A stretch of DNA of 64,000 bases from positions 24,901,001 to 24,965,000 of the forward strand of contig NC_037094.1 in the NCBI RefSeq assembly GCF_002994745.2. Reading direction: 5' to 3'. Under the pieces are notes generated by a model, which saw only the letters and a list, made by a program, of their open reading frames with translations, was not told the DNA's origin and did no database searches. The DNA comes from Rosa chinensis. Lineage: Eukaryota > Streptophyta > Magnoliopsida > Rosales > Rosaceae. The number at the start of each line of letters is the position of its first letter. Positions within the stretch are counted from its first letter, which is position 1. Positions 10,827 through 22,396 of this stretch are shown here, one piece after another. Position numbers and translations under genes: made by a program.

Positions 10827-12160
10827 CTTCATTGGGTACTTCCATTCTCTCTCTCACTCACTCGCTACCCACATAGTTATTTGTTTTCTAAAGAATTCTA
10901 ATTGGGTTTGGTCGGTTGGGTTTAGTATTGTTACGGGTGAATGTAAAATTGATCCAAAACTAACATGGTTTCACTGTTAATGCCAAAAGCTGAGGACTTG
11001 GGTGAAATTACAAGACTTGAGTAAAATCCCAATGCTGTAACTCTAAGATGTAATTCTAATTCAGTTGAATTTTACTCATCAAGATGGTGTTCTGCTGTAA
11101 ACCTAAGGACATGCTTCTTCCTTTTCCCTCATTATTGAAGTTTTGAGCTCACATTACAGGCTCAACAAGAAATTGGAATCATAGTATTCTTACAGTTGAT
11201 AAAGATTAGTTTTAACTCTTTTTTTTAATTATTTTTTATTTTAACTTTTATTCTCTGAATCAGTCTTCGGTGGAATGATGTGGTGTTTGAACTTGGACAG
11301 TAGATGCTCTACTATCCCTCCATTTGGGGGCATGTTAATTAGTCTTTTACAGCTTTTATGTATTTGGCACTCTTCTCCACGTACTTGAAATTAAATGTGA
11401 ATTGAAACAGCTGCATGAAATGTCAATTCAGAATGTGAATTCTTGTTCAAGTTTGAATTTTGATTCATGTATTAAGTAGGGTTCCCTTTCTAGATTGTGA
11501 CTTATTCAGGTGTTTGGGTGCAGGTTCATGGCATCAGGTGGGCAGTGTGGAAGTCCCTTCATTTGTTAAAGCTTGAGAAAACATTGTCTTAAGGCCTTCC
11601 TGGAAAACTCCTTCGGCCATCTTCGGCTGTTTTCAGGTCATCTTACCTATCCTTGACAGCAGAATGTGTGTTCCTTAGGAGTTTAGATATTAACTTAAAA
11701 ACCTTTATATGCTGACTTGCATTGAAGATACAGCTTTCTGTTGTGACGTAGTTGTTATTCAAGATGAATGAATTAGATACTGTATTTGGTGTTGATTATA
11801 CTCTTTGGTGTTTCAAATTAGTGGAGAGCATTTTGTGAATTAATGTGTCAATATTACTTGTTGTGGATCATAGAGGCTTTGCCCTGCCAGTCATGATGAT
11901 GAAATAAAAAGTATATCTCGGATTTTCCATGCAATGTTCTCTTTATTTTTCTGAAAGGCTAGTGTTATGTTTATGCTCTGGCCTCTAACCAACTCTCTTG
12001 TACAGAAATATGTAAACCTAGTGGCTAAGTGCATGATGATTTGTATCTGCCTATGGCCGGTTGTCATTTACTTTGGTTGTTTTATCAGTAGTCAGGAACT
12101 AATATGCTAAAACACTGAGAAAGGTATAATTTAGTTTAATTAAGCTACATCTGTATATGC
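10827..12160. other. Non-coding part of unit 1 between small-gene relic and short-ORF relic
   Basis: No gene is visible. It matches 25120-25790 (unit 2) and 35262-36500 (unit 3). A conserved exon-like patch at about 11524-11595 (TGCAG acceptor, then GTTCATGGCATCAGGTGGGC) is kept in all three units and could be a 3' UTR exon of the small gene. Confidence 0.5.
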
Positions 12161-12709
12161 ATGAAGCCCTTTTTCTTTAGGGTAAAAATAGTAATAATGG
12201 AGGTATATTGAACATTACTACAAGTTAGTTTGTTGTTCATCAGCAAAAACAAGAAGTATTCTAGGGCACGTTTACTTACTTGGAATGGAATGGAATGTAA
12301 TAGAATGATTACGGAGTAAAAACACTCCTGTGTTTACTAACACATAAAGGAATCGGAATGATTCCAGGAAAAAGAATTCATGTGATTACTAACACATGAA
12401 GGAATCGGAATTGGTGTAGGTCCCACCTATTTATCAGGAATCGATTCCTGAATATTCAGGAATTTGATTACGAATGGGGGAGATGAGTTTAGGAATCAAT
12501 CCTCCGGAATCAATACCGATTCCTTTCTTCTCCCATTCCATTTGTCTCCGATTCATGATTGTTTTCCATTCCAAGTTAGTAAACGTGCCACTAATGTCTA
12601 GAAATTAGGGAGGTTTGAGCTCAGCGTAAAGAACGGGATGAACTGGTGGCTGTTAAAACTCAATTCAAGAAAGAGATGAGTGAAGTCAAAGAAACCAGTT
12701 TGATATAGA
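12161..12709 (+). pseudogene. Unit-1 copy of the unrecognised short ORF, split by a MITE
   Basis: Homologous to the ORFs at 27544-27762 and 36539-36754. The left part (12161-12263) and right part (12594-12709) are separated by the MITE. The right part also has about 7 extra bases after GAGCTCA, so the frame is lost. The terminal SLI-stop (AGTTTGATATAG) is still present. Confidence 0.55.
12264..12590. mobile_element. MITE with about 25-bp terminal inverted repeats, PIF/Harbinger-like
   Basis: The ends read GGGCACGTTTACTTACTTGG and, inverted, TGGCACGTTTACTAACTTGG. CTA flanks both sides (12261-12263 and 12591-12593). The homologous unfilled sites at about 26881, 27652 and 36640 read ATTCTAAAGTC, so CTA is a true 3-bp target duplication. 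No ORF is inside. The 3-bp duplication favours PIF/Harbinger over hAT; the superfamily is inferred. Confidence 0.85.
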
Positions 12710-12979
12710 TCTTTAGTGAGTTTTTGTGTGTTTCTATGAGCTGCAAGATATTTATACATCTCCAAAGTCCATCTGCCTGCACCCATTTTCATAGTCAATG
12801 ATATGCTTGTGAGCTTGAAACAAAAGTCATCTTCATTTGGAGGTTGGCATAATGTTGTTTGAATTGTAATATTGAGCGGACAAATTGGATTAGTTATTTA
12901 TTAGCCTTTCTCGTTCTTTCCTTCTATTTCACAAATTCCCTGGAATAATGGTTCATATTGTATTTGCTTTTGTTATCAG

Positions 12980-13185
12980 GTGGTAGGGACTAGGGACTCA
13001 TGGATATGCTTCCCCAAGTATGTTGAAACACACCATCTTTTGATCCATAGTGACTTATGAGATCCTCACTGGAAGACGTGTCATAGAAAGACACTGACCA
13101 ACTGTGGAGCAGAAGCTTCTTTATTGGGTTAGACAGTACTTGAGACCAGGATTCCTGAGAGACCAGTATTCTGTCCAAAATGGGT
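12980..13185 (+). pseudogene. Fragment of PCRK1/PBL-like kinase last exon, unit 1
   Basis: After the acceptor TTATCAG the plus strand keeps the kinase activation-segment end (VVGT, then GYA and YVET in broken frame), an RRV-like stretch and a PTVEQKLLYWVR-like stretch. Compared with 41177-41563 it has an inserted GGGACTA repeat, internal deletions and stops. It is a non-functional duplicate. Confidence 0.7.
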
Positions 13186-14132
13186 GTACGTTAATTATTT
13201 GAAGAAGTTATTTTAGCTCGTTTTCTGCCACAAATAAATAGTTTTTGAAGGTAATCCACACCATATAGTTGAAGCAAAAGGATTTTGGAGACTAGATGTA
13301 TAAATGTGAAAATCACAATTGACTTGGTTTCAGTTCCAAGTCAAGTCGTCTTTAGAAATTGGCCGACTTGACTGATTTTGTAAAGGTAGTTATGGCTGAT
13401 CTCGTCCGGATATCTAATGATGAAGGTAGTCAGTGTTACAAGATGACCCGAATGGATTTGTGGGCTATATTGTTGGGATACTTATCAAGTAGTTTGATAG
13501 GTTGCTAATGTTTTGTACGTTTTTTGACAGTGTGATACTTTTTCTTGAGGGGTGAAATCCACACTCCCTAATTTGTTATTCACTCTATTTTTCCTTCTTT
13601 GGTCAGAATTCTGAATTCTCATAAAAAGACAAAATTTAAGTTACAAAAAAAGAAAACATGGAGTATCGATTATAAAATAGGGAGTGTAGATTTCACTCTC
13701 ATTTTTCTTTCGTTCGGTGTTTTGCCTCGCTTTGAGTTTTACCCCTATACAGTTTTAGTAAGGCCACTCTGACTCTTGTATGTTTCTCCTATTTTATGAA
13801 CAAATAGTTAAAACTATTATGTCCACCTACCAATCTACGTTGCTCCACCATCGTAGACTTGGCATAAACAGCAGTAACAACACTACTAATTGAATCGAAA
13901 ACAATTTGAAATGAAACCAGTTGATCTGTGATTGAAGAATTTGATTGAAAGAATTTGAGTGGAAGGATTGAGAGATGGCTTACAAAGACCAAAGATTAGG
14001 CCTAGACACCCCTCTGCCATTTGTACAGATTAGAACCAAGTTCAAAGAACGCCAAAAAGAAGCCAAATCCACAAAAGGCTTATTGTTTTCCAATGATTTT
14101 AATTTGGTTCTAACTAATTAGATGAATTCAGT
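13186..14132. other. Intergenic, shared with 29240-29690
   Basis: No gene. 13265-13500 resembles 29250-29480 (GATTTTGGAGACTA, GACTTGACTGA and GTAGTTATGG in the same order), and its start resembles the RLP promoter at 10495-10530. It is probably old upstream sequence of an RLP that has been lost. Confidence 0.5.
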
Positions 14133-14542
14133 CTTTTCCATGGACGTCAAATCTGAAAGAAAATACACCGAAAGTTTGATGATGACTTTGATGCACATCA
14201 ATTCCACTTGGTTGACCTTGACTATAACCAAAATGAGTTGGACGTTCGTGTGTTTAAAGCAAACATATCTAGATATTGCAAAGCCAAACTTGTAGAAAGG
14301 AACATACATGCCTTCAGGATCAAGGGAAGAGTTCACTCTTTTCCATGGACGTCAAAGCTGAAAGAAAATACACCAAAACTTTGATGAAGGCCTTGACGCA
14401 CATCAATTCCACTTGGTTGACCTTGACTATAACCAAAATGAGTTGGACGTTCGTGTGGAAATTTTGTACAAGTCAAACATATAGAGATATTGCAAAGCCA
14501 AACTTGTAGAAAGGAACATAGATGCCTTCAAGATCAAGATCG
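14133..14542. repeat. 205-bp tandem duplication
   Basis: Two copies, 14133-14337 and 14338-14542, begin CTTTTCCATGGACGTCAAA and stay alike through GAGTTGGACGTTCGTGTG. A third, dispersed copy lies at 29696-29880. Confidence 0.85.
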
Positions 14543-14989
14543 AGTATTAATTAGAAAGATTTTAGTCCACTAAAATTTGCGTATTCAATCGACTCAAATT
14601 AAGAACCGGTGAACTGGGGATTCAATCCATCAAAATATTTTAATTCTCAAATAATGTAGATGTTGCAATTCAAGTAGTCAAGGGCCGGTCACACCATGAT
14701 GATACGACCTGTTTGGTATGTACTTAAAAAAGTTATTTCAACCTTGACAGAATGCATGGACATTCCATTTATGATATTAGACATGATGATTTGCTTTTGA
14801 GTAAAGAGCAAGGCATGTATTTAAGAGCTAAATATGTTTTTATCTTGATCGACTTCCCATTTGAACAATCATACCGTTGAATTGGGATATGAAGAAAAGT
14901 GCATCGGCATCCCATTTGTAGAAGAACCAACTTGAATTTACTGACTATTTTCAGCTATATTCTATAGCCAACAGAAAGGGTTCTAAACA
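14543..14989. other. Intergenic, nothing recognised
   Basis: AT-rich sequence with no convincing coding frame or repeat. Confidence 0.4.
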
Positions 14990-14997
14990 AAAGCATG

Positions 14998-17900
14998 TAG
15001 TGCTGGGCACGGGCCGGGCCCAAAAAAAATTTGCAAAAACCAACCTAGACCCGAAGTAATCGGGTTGGGCCCAAAAAGGCATGTAACAAACTTTAGGACC
15101 GAGTTGGGCCCAGACCGAATTAAAACGGGCCGGTCCCTCGGTTTTTTTTCAGGCCCGAAAGACAGCATGAGAAACCTGCTAGTGCCTTTCTTTCATTCTT
15201 TCTGGGAAAAATTTTAAACTTCTTCAATTCTTCCATATCCAAATCTTATTCTATCATTCTATGCATGCAGAAAACTTGTATCATATTCAACATTCAACAA
15301 TCAACAATGAATAAGTTCCAGGTCCCAAATTATAACAAAGCAGTTCACAACTTCACAGTTCAAAGTTCAAACACAGAATGACAGAATTTAACCAAGTTAA
15401 CATAAACATCAATGTTCCAAACTTCCAAATTATCCAAGCTTCTGAGTTCTCACTTCAAGAAGCACTGAAGCTGCAACTTGATAGCCACGAATTCCAGATA
15501 TCAGCTAGACGCCTAGACAGCTACCTTCAATTAGCTTTGATGGGCTGCTTCCCTGATAGAAAAAAAATTCAATACCAAACATCAACATTCAGCAACATTC
15601 AACAACTCAACTTTCAAATATGATAACCAATAGAATATAAAAGATAGACAGATCAACCTTGCTCTGAAACAGCAGCTTTCTTCTGTTTTTTGGTACCCTT
15701 TGGGGGCTTCGCTGCATTTTTTTCCTTTGCATATTCTGTGGATAATGGCAAAACAGTTAATACATGCATATTTAAATGACATTACAATTTACACAGCAGC
15801 TTAAACAAAAGAAAAAAAGACGCAAACTTGAAATGATAGTACCTACAGCTGACTCATAGAATTCCATCTCTTCTATTGTCGGATAGTATTAAGTGGAAGA
15901 GGCATCTTCTAATTTGATCCAATTCTGCAAGCATATCAATGCTTCAACAGATTTTGGAGTCAAGGAACTCCGATAGGGATCAATAACCCTCTTCCCCGTG
16001 CTAAAACAGCTTTCTGATGCCACTGTAGATACTTGAATGGCAAGAACATCCCTTGCAACAGCTTGAAGGTTTGGATATTTGGCACCATTGAGCTTCCACC
16101 ACACCAAGATATTGAACTCAGCATTCTTTGGAGGCATCTCAATAGGATCTGACAGGTACCTATCCACCTCACTCTCGACAACCACTTCACAACTATCTTG
16201 GAGCTCCCTCTCCCAATCCGCAAGCATTTCAGCCATCTTTCCACTCACTGATTTCGATGCCGAGGAGCTGCAGCAATCACTTGGAGCAGCTTCTTTGTTG
16301 TTTTTTTTTTGGAAAGCAGTAGATGAGGCTACATACAAATCCGTCAAGCTTATCAAAAGCTCTTTGAGATGCCTGCTCTTCTCCTTCATAACACTCACAT
16401 CAAAATTCAGCTGCTTCACCAACGTATACTCAAAGTTTCTAAGCTTGTACCGGGGATCCAGAACTAATGCCACTAGAAGGAGCTGATTTAGATCTTCAAT
16501 GGCACCGAAGTACTTCTTGAACTTGGATTTCATTTTCACAGCCATACTAACCAAAATCTTCTCTGCCTCGTTGCCCTCGGCCGTGTCAGGGTTCACAAAT
16601 AGAGCATCTATCTCTCCCTCTATAGCCACGATGTCATGAAATGCCCTATGGGCAGTTGGCTTTGTCGGTGCACTAATTCTGAGGGTTACATAATAGAATA
16701 CCCTCAGAAATTGCACAAAGACTACTGCCCTCTCCCAATCACTTCCATCAGGTGGCCCAATCCTCTTCCTACGCTTCTTGCTCTTTACCTCACCTTGTAC
16801 TAATTCATTGTCCTCATCAAACTCATCATCCTCATCGAAATAACTACTGAACTTTTGCTCCTCTTCTTCTGCCATCCTCTCAAAAGCCCTTCTTAATGCC
16901 AGGGCTGTATTTAACATCAAATACGTGTTGTTCCATCTGGTTGGAACATCAAGCACATATATTTTATTGCTTTCAAGCTTTTCGTTTTCTACACATACCC
17001 TAAAAGCATCCAACCTCGCCGGAGAACTCCTCACATACTTCACAACATTTCTTATTGCAGCCACTGACCTATCTAAAATGGTCAAACCTGATCTCACAAT
17101 CAAGTTTAGAACATGAGCAAGGCACCTAACATGCAAATGACTGCCTCCCAAAACAGGGGGAATAGCCCAACCGCCCATCTTCCTCCTCAAGTAATCTATC
17201 GCTACCTTATTAGCCAATGCATTGTCTACACTCACTGTTAAAACCTTATCAATCTTCCACTGAACCAAACATGACTCTAAAAGTTTTCCTATGCTTGTGC
17301 CTTGGTGGTTGGGAATGACACAAAAGTTTAGGATTCTTTTGTGCATTCTCCAGCCATGATCAATAAAGTGTGTCGTCAAAACCATATAATTTACATTTTG
17401 AACCGATGTCCATGTATCGATTGTGAGTGAGACTCTGTGCTTGGCTAATTCTAACCTTAGTTTCTCTTTTTTTTTATCATACAATGCAAAAAACCTCTTA
17501 ACAATTACCCGCCTAGAAGGAACCTTCCACATAGGCACAGCCACTTCACAGAAGTTTTTAAATCCATCTTTCTCGACATGAGAAAACGGAAGCTCATCCA
17601 TGATAATCATCTTACAACAAGCAGTGTCACAAGCATCAGGGGACCATTTCCTCATAGCTAAAGATGCATCTTTTGTTTGATCACTACCTAAAACAGTTTG
17701 TTCTAAGTCTAACCTACAAGGATACTTTTTACATACTTTCTCAATGTGCCTACTAAGTGTACTAGTGCCATTAAAACTAGAATCAACAGCAAAATCACTC
17801 AAGCAATAATTACACTTAGCTCGTAATTCATGGCCAACCTGCTTCTGCTTTCCATCTACTTTCTCGTACAGGGGCTTCTCATACTTCTCGAAGTGCTTCC

Positions 17901-18998
17901 AGACCCAACTCCTGAGGTTGGTTTCAATGGCTGCACTGGCTTCTTGACTTTCTTCTCTGCCCTCTTTCTCTTGTTCACTTCGGTTAGAGGCTGCTGTTCT
18001 TGTTTCTCTTCAGATGTTGGCACAATTTCTTTCCCCAACCTCAAATCATTAGTGGCCATAGTCAGCTGCTGATAGAGATTTGGAGAAATCGGTAGTTAAT
18101 AATCACAATTTGGATTAACACTAGCAATATGCATATAAACCACAAACAAAAGCTTGATATTTCGGTGAAAACTCCAAACGGAAGCTTCAAATCTATCAGA
18201 GAACAAGAAGCAGCAGTACAAGAAGCATGCAATATGGAATACCTGTTTGATGCCCTTTAGAATAGCTTGAACTGTAAGTGATTTATGGAATTCTGGTTAT
18301 GCTCTTCAGCTTTTGTAGAAGTAGATCTGTAGATCTCTAAAGAGGACTGAACGGATTTGATCATGAAACCGTTTCTTCTGCAAGTAAGCAAACAAGGTGA
18401 GAATCTTTCTTCTATAAATGAAAGCAAAAATAACCAAATAAAGATGAGATTGATTGAAGCTACAGAGTACAGACCCTCTAAGTGAGAAGAAGAAGAAGAA
18501 GAAAAGGAGGTTGAGAACTGAAAAGTGAAAACGAGGCTGCGATGAGATTTAGAAAGAATGAGGGATTGAGATGCTGCGATGAGAGAGTTGTTCATAGCAT
18601 TTCTGGAATCGGGAATCTTTTTACTTGGGTTTGATCAGATCGGGACTGGGGAGTGAGAGAGAGAGAGAGAGGCTGTGACTGAGTTGTGAGACAGGCTAGG
18701 GTTTGATCGAGATATCGAATTGGGATAGACAGTGCGTTTAGCCTAAACTTGGCTTCATAATCCCCTACTGCAACTCTATGGTAAGCTTGATTTTGGACGA
18801 GTAATATGCGGACATATGTCGAAGTACCAATGATATCAGGCCTTAGGGTTTTTTTTTTTCCTCACATTCTCAGGCTCGGGCCCGGACCGTTTAATAATGG
18901 AATCAGGCCGGGCTTTCAATAACTTTCAAAATTTTTTTTAAAAAGCCCGAACCTTTCCGGGTCGGGTTTCGGTTTTCCGGTCTATTTGCCCAGCCCTA
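14998..18998 (-). mobile_element. hAT DNA transposon, structurally complete
   Basis: 4001 bp. The ends read TAGTGCTGGGCA and, inverted, TAGGGCTGGGCA. It is flanked by a perfect 8-bp duplication, AAAGCATG (14990-14997 and 18999-19006), the hallmark of hAT. Subterminal regions are rich in GGGCCGG and GGGCCC motifs, the usual transposase-binding pattern. The minus strand holds one large transposase gene. Perfect target duplication and a long open frame suggest a fairly recent insertion. Confidence 0.95.
15889..18059 (-). CDS. hAT transposase (BED-type, RICESLEEPER/DAYSLEEPER-like), one probable frameshift
   Basis: From the ATG at 18059 the N-terminus has a basic, nuclear-localisation-like stretch (NKRKRAEKKVKK). 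The BED zinc finger (SWVWKHFEKY, then CNYC and H...HIEKVC) and everything after it lie in another frame, open to the stop at 15889, so one base appears missing near 17910-17945. The main frame holds a DUF4413/RNase H-like part (VLDPRYKL) and the C-terminal hAT dimerisation domain (VARDVLAIQVSTVASESCFS). The restored length would be about 720 residues, normal for the family. It would cut and paste the element. An intron across the shift is possible but I see no clear splice pair. Confidence 0.85.
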
Positions 18999-19006
18999 AA
19001 AGCATG

Positions 19007-19660
19007 ACACCAAAAACTCTCTTCGGCATTTCATCAAACGCCTTGTGGGCGTCCTTCACAATGACCCCAAAAAGTGAGGTTGAGTAAAACTCATTTTGGG
19101 TCTGAGAAGATTTAATTGAATTTAGATTCTCAGACCCAAATAAGGGTTTGAGATTCTCTCAATTGGCAAGTTCTTGGGTTTTGCTCCGAGCTGCAATCAA
19201 GATCAAAGGTATGCTTCTTTCCTCTTTTTATACAAAATCACAGTCAGAGAGGTGCTCGATTACTGGATTTGTGGGACTATGAACAAGCTATTCATTGGAT
19301 CTTTTAGGAACCAAACATTAGCTATTTGCATAAAATGCTCCAAGAAATTCTTTTGGCCAATGTCTCATGCATTCTACTTCTTTGAATAGATGGAGCTTTA
19401 TTTGCATGCTTAATCTGTTTTTGAGTGTCAAAAGTTGATCTGAGATGATTGATGGATAAATATCTTGACTTATATTACAATGACTGGATTTTGCTGTTTG
19501 GAAATTCTTGGTTGTTCACCCAAGAATGAAAACTAGCTGATTTGTAGTTATTAAGTGCCAGTGCATACATTACCCTTTTCTTTCTTCAAAAAGAGCAGTA
19601 TTTTGTAGTTAAGGAACAATCAAGTCAATTTATGTTCACATAGATATATGTGCTTCTTCT
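19007..19660. other. Intergenic after the hAT element
   Basis: Contains a 12-bp inverted repeat (TGGGTCTGAGAA at about 19098 and its complement at about 19129). It also contains sequence repeated at 25800-26060 and 27070-27240, which shows that this part of unit 1 was copied into unit 2. No gene is supported. Confidence 0.45.
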
Positions 19661-19880
19661 TACCATTCTGAAATAGATAAGATGATATGACAACTATGAG
19701 TTTTACAAACTTGATTTGATTTGATTCACAAACATGTTGAGATTGCTTCTTTGTAATTCTGTAATCTTATTACCATTCTGAAATAGATAAGATGATATGA
19801 CAACTATGAGTTTTACAAACTTGATTTGATTTGATTCACAAACATGTTGAGATTGCTTCTTTGTAATTCTGTAATCTTAT
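19661..19880. repeat. Perfect 110-bp tandem duplication
   Basis: 19661-19770 and 19771-19880 are identical by eye, starting TACCATTCTGAAATAGATAA. Perfect identity means a recent event or an assembly duplication. Confidence 0.93.
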
Positions 19881-20082
19881 TACCATTCTGGAATAGAAGG
19901 GATCATATTGTACTTGGGCATTTGGTGGTTGTTTGCAGTGTATTGGTACACAGCGGCGGGGTGCATGGTGGACATTACTAGGCCTTTATCAGGCCGATGT
20001 TTTCCGATCATTAGTACGCATCTGGTTCTCATTTTCTGTCATGCATCCGCTGAAATGTGCCAACAACTTTTGCATTTGTGGA

Positions 20083-20165
20083 CAACTTAGTAGAGATCTG
20101 GAAGCAAGCTATACAAGATTCACAAAAGGGTACCAAGTCTGTAAATAACAATTTTGGGGCATCTG
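20083..20165 (+). pseudogene. 3' tip of the kinase gene, unit 1
   Basis: TTAGTAGAGATCTGGAAGCA and the following GTAAATAACAATTT match the last codons of the kinase relic at 41496-41560. Only the extreme C-terminus is present. The rest of its exon lies 7 kb away at 12980-13185, separated by the hAT element and other sequence. Confidence 0.65.
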
Positions 20166-20960
20166 GTTCTAAATTGGGTAAGAGAGAAGCCCGTCATCAA
20201 ATGAAAGCATTATTAATAGTGTCTGCTGTGACTATGCTCTATTTAAATTTTTTAACAGGTTGAAATGGTTGGATAAGTGGAAATGGGAAGTTTGTAAAAG
20301 TTACAATTTTGCAGACTTCAAATATTTTTAGCCTCCTCTGTTTTTACACCCTTCATATTAACCAAGGGTTTTGGTCCAACATGGGGGGGGGGGGGGGGGG
20401 GGGGGGTGTTTGATCACTACTCAGGGAGGGTGTTTGTACTGCTTGAGGGGGCTCGAGTACAATTGGATGGTTGTTATTTCTACTTTTTGTTTTCCTGAGA
20501 TTTAAGCTATGAAAGTTAGAGCAAAGAATGCAGAAAAAGAGGGAGTGAAAAGAATGACAAAAAGACTCGATCATTTCACCACCTCAGTGTCAAATGATCT
20601 CTTTGTATGTGAGCGTTCTTGTTTACTGGTTAGTGATGTATGAAGCCTTGAAGAAACTACTGTACAATATACATCCGTTTTTAGTTGCTTGTCTTAGAAA
20701 GCAAAATTGCTATATTCTGTCACATTCACATATCCATGGTTATCTTACATTAGAATCGTGCATTCTAAACTGAAACAAGGTAGAAAGAAAAAGAAAGAAA
20801 GAAAGAAAGAAAGAGCGAAATGCAGCTGCAAACTGAAGAAAGCGAAGGCAAAGACATCTCAAATCGAAAAAACCTCTCATATCCTGGTTACTCTGGAGTA
20901 CGCTACTAATTCCTTCTTCCACATAACAGTAGGCTGCAACTTTGAAGATCATCTGATAGA
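20166..20960. other. Kinase 3' flank, unit 1, with simple repeats
   Basis: Matches 41564-42370 of unit 3. It contains a run of 24 G (20383-20406), where unit 3 has only AGGATGG, and a GAAA-rich tract (about 20784-20816). No gene. Confidence 0.6.
20383..20406. repeat. Poly(G) run of 24
   Basis: 24 consecutive G in the raw sequence. The paralogous site in unit 3 (about 41770) is not expanded. Confidence 0.9.
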
Positions 20961-21099
20961 ATAAAAAAAAGAAGAAGACCACACTACAAACATTTATGTA
21001 AGTACAAAACAATAATGATAATCTGCTGGTATTATTAGATAAAACCTATCTTTTGTGCCATACATGAATTTGAAATGGCGCACCTTATGAAGACTGTAG

Positions 21100-21400
21100 T
21101 AGTAAAGTGTCAGAGACTCCCAAACTCCTCTGAAGAATCCAAGCAACGCACTACCGTAATAAAATCCTAGGTTTCTGATACCATCAGTTTTCTCATTTCC
21201 GTTGCCACTAGATATACCAGGATCTTGAGTAGTCTCATATTTGGGGGACTTTAAGTGGTCTGCAAAGTCCGAAATTCCCGATAGATGCAGAGTAATAAAA
21301 TTTCTGAAGTTTGAATTCTTCCTGACAAGTTATTGTATGGTAAGTCCAAGGCACTAAGAAATTTCAAGCTCGAAAAGACTGGATAGCTGTTTTTTGAAGA
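21100..21400 (-). pseudogene. C-terminal relic of a second RLP subtype, unit 1
   Basis: The minus strand shows FLSALDLPYNNLSGRI, a degraded LCGPP region, KSPKYETTQDPGISSGNG, then GIRNLGFYYGSALLGFF, the membrane entry of an RLP. It differs from RLP1-4 in its linker and tail. Sister relics lie at 26240-26480 and 42480-42800. All are broken. Confidence 0.7.
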
Positions 21401-21842
21401 ATCAAGAAACGCTATCATCTACAAGTGACCAAAGTTATTAGCGCCCTTGCCTGTCAAGTAATTTACGAGAGGGCTGGAGAAGCACATTCCTTGTGTTTGG
21501 AGGAAATGGTTGTAGTAAGTGGTTATATCTCAATTGAATTCTAAACATGGTGCATTTTTTATGAAAGGTTAGAAATTTCTCAGGGATTCAAGCTAGAATA
21601 AACTTTCCAATACTTGTTAGGCACTGAATCTGATATTGCAGAATTGCAGATATGATGATAATGATCGATGCTCTGTCTGCTCTAAATCCAATAAAAGAAG
21701 AAAGAGAATGGCGTGCCTAATATTGAAATGTTGGATTCTCATCTGGACTGAAGTTGAAATACTAAGAGACATGGATGATTATTATAGTGATCAAGTTAGA
21801 TTGACATAAATGAAACTTTTGGAAAACAAGTTGAATAACACA
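21401..21842. other. Intergenic, shared with 42830-43100 and 43590-43760
   Basis: No gene. Collinear with unit 3 except that unit 3 carries the TA microsatellite and foldback element in its middle. Confidence 0.55.
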
Positions 21843-21898
21843 AACATGATCAAGTTATTTTTTTTTCTTATTTTTTTGAGAGAACATGATCAAGTTAT
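21843..21898. repeat. Micro-insertion: T-rich with 16-bp target duplication
   Basis: AACATGATCAAGTTAT occurs at 21843-21858 and 21883-21898 and encloses a T-rich stretch ending TTTTTTTGAGAG. The paralogous site near 43755 has the motif once with no insert. It is the same kind of event as 7505-7558. Confidence 0.75.
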
Positions 21899-22396
21899 AT
21901 TGGGATAGATTAATTGAAATGCTCTGGAATGGAATAGTATATAATTGCAACTAATTACTTTGAAATCAATCGAGAAAGCTAGGTTTAAATTACAGCCAGA
22001 AAGATTAGGAAGCTAAATAGAGGTCTTGTTGCATGGAATAAAAAGTTATACCAGCTCATACTACATACAATCCGTTATTCACACACATTTCTCAAGAGAA
22101 ACAAGCATAATATTTATTTCTTGCTGAAAGAGAAAGCAACTACATCTGAAAACCTTCAACATTAAGCCTTGAATCTTTCCACTTCTGGGATAATTAGGCT
22201 CATTTCCCCGAATGCCAGAATCTCCTAACATCATGTCAAAACAAATGACAGTCAAAAAACAATATTTCTAAAAGATTGAACAAATATTTTGTATTTTCAA
22301 ACGATTGTTATACTATAAATTTTGAAGAGTTTAAGTATATCTAGCCAGAAACATAAACACTAGAAAAAATAAATATTATGTAGCTTAGTTTACCAT
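21899..22396. other. 3' flank of RLP2
   Basis: No gene. It is a near copy of 6995-7464 and 43800-44160. Confidence 0.7.

Noticed and set aside
20353..20574. Minus-strand ORF with a proline run
   Set aside because: The prolines come from the poly(G) run.
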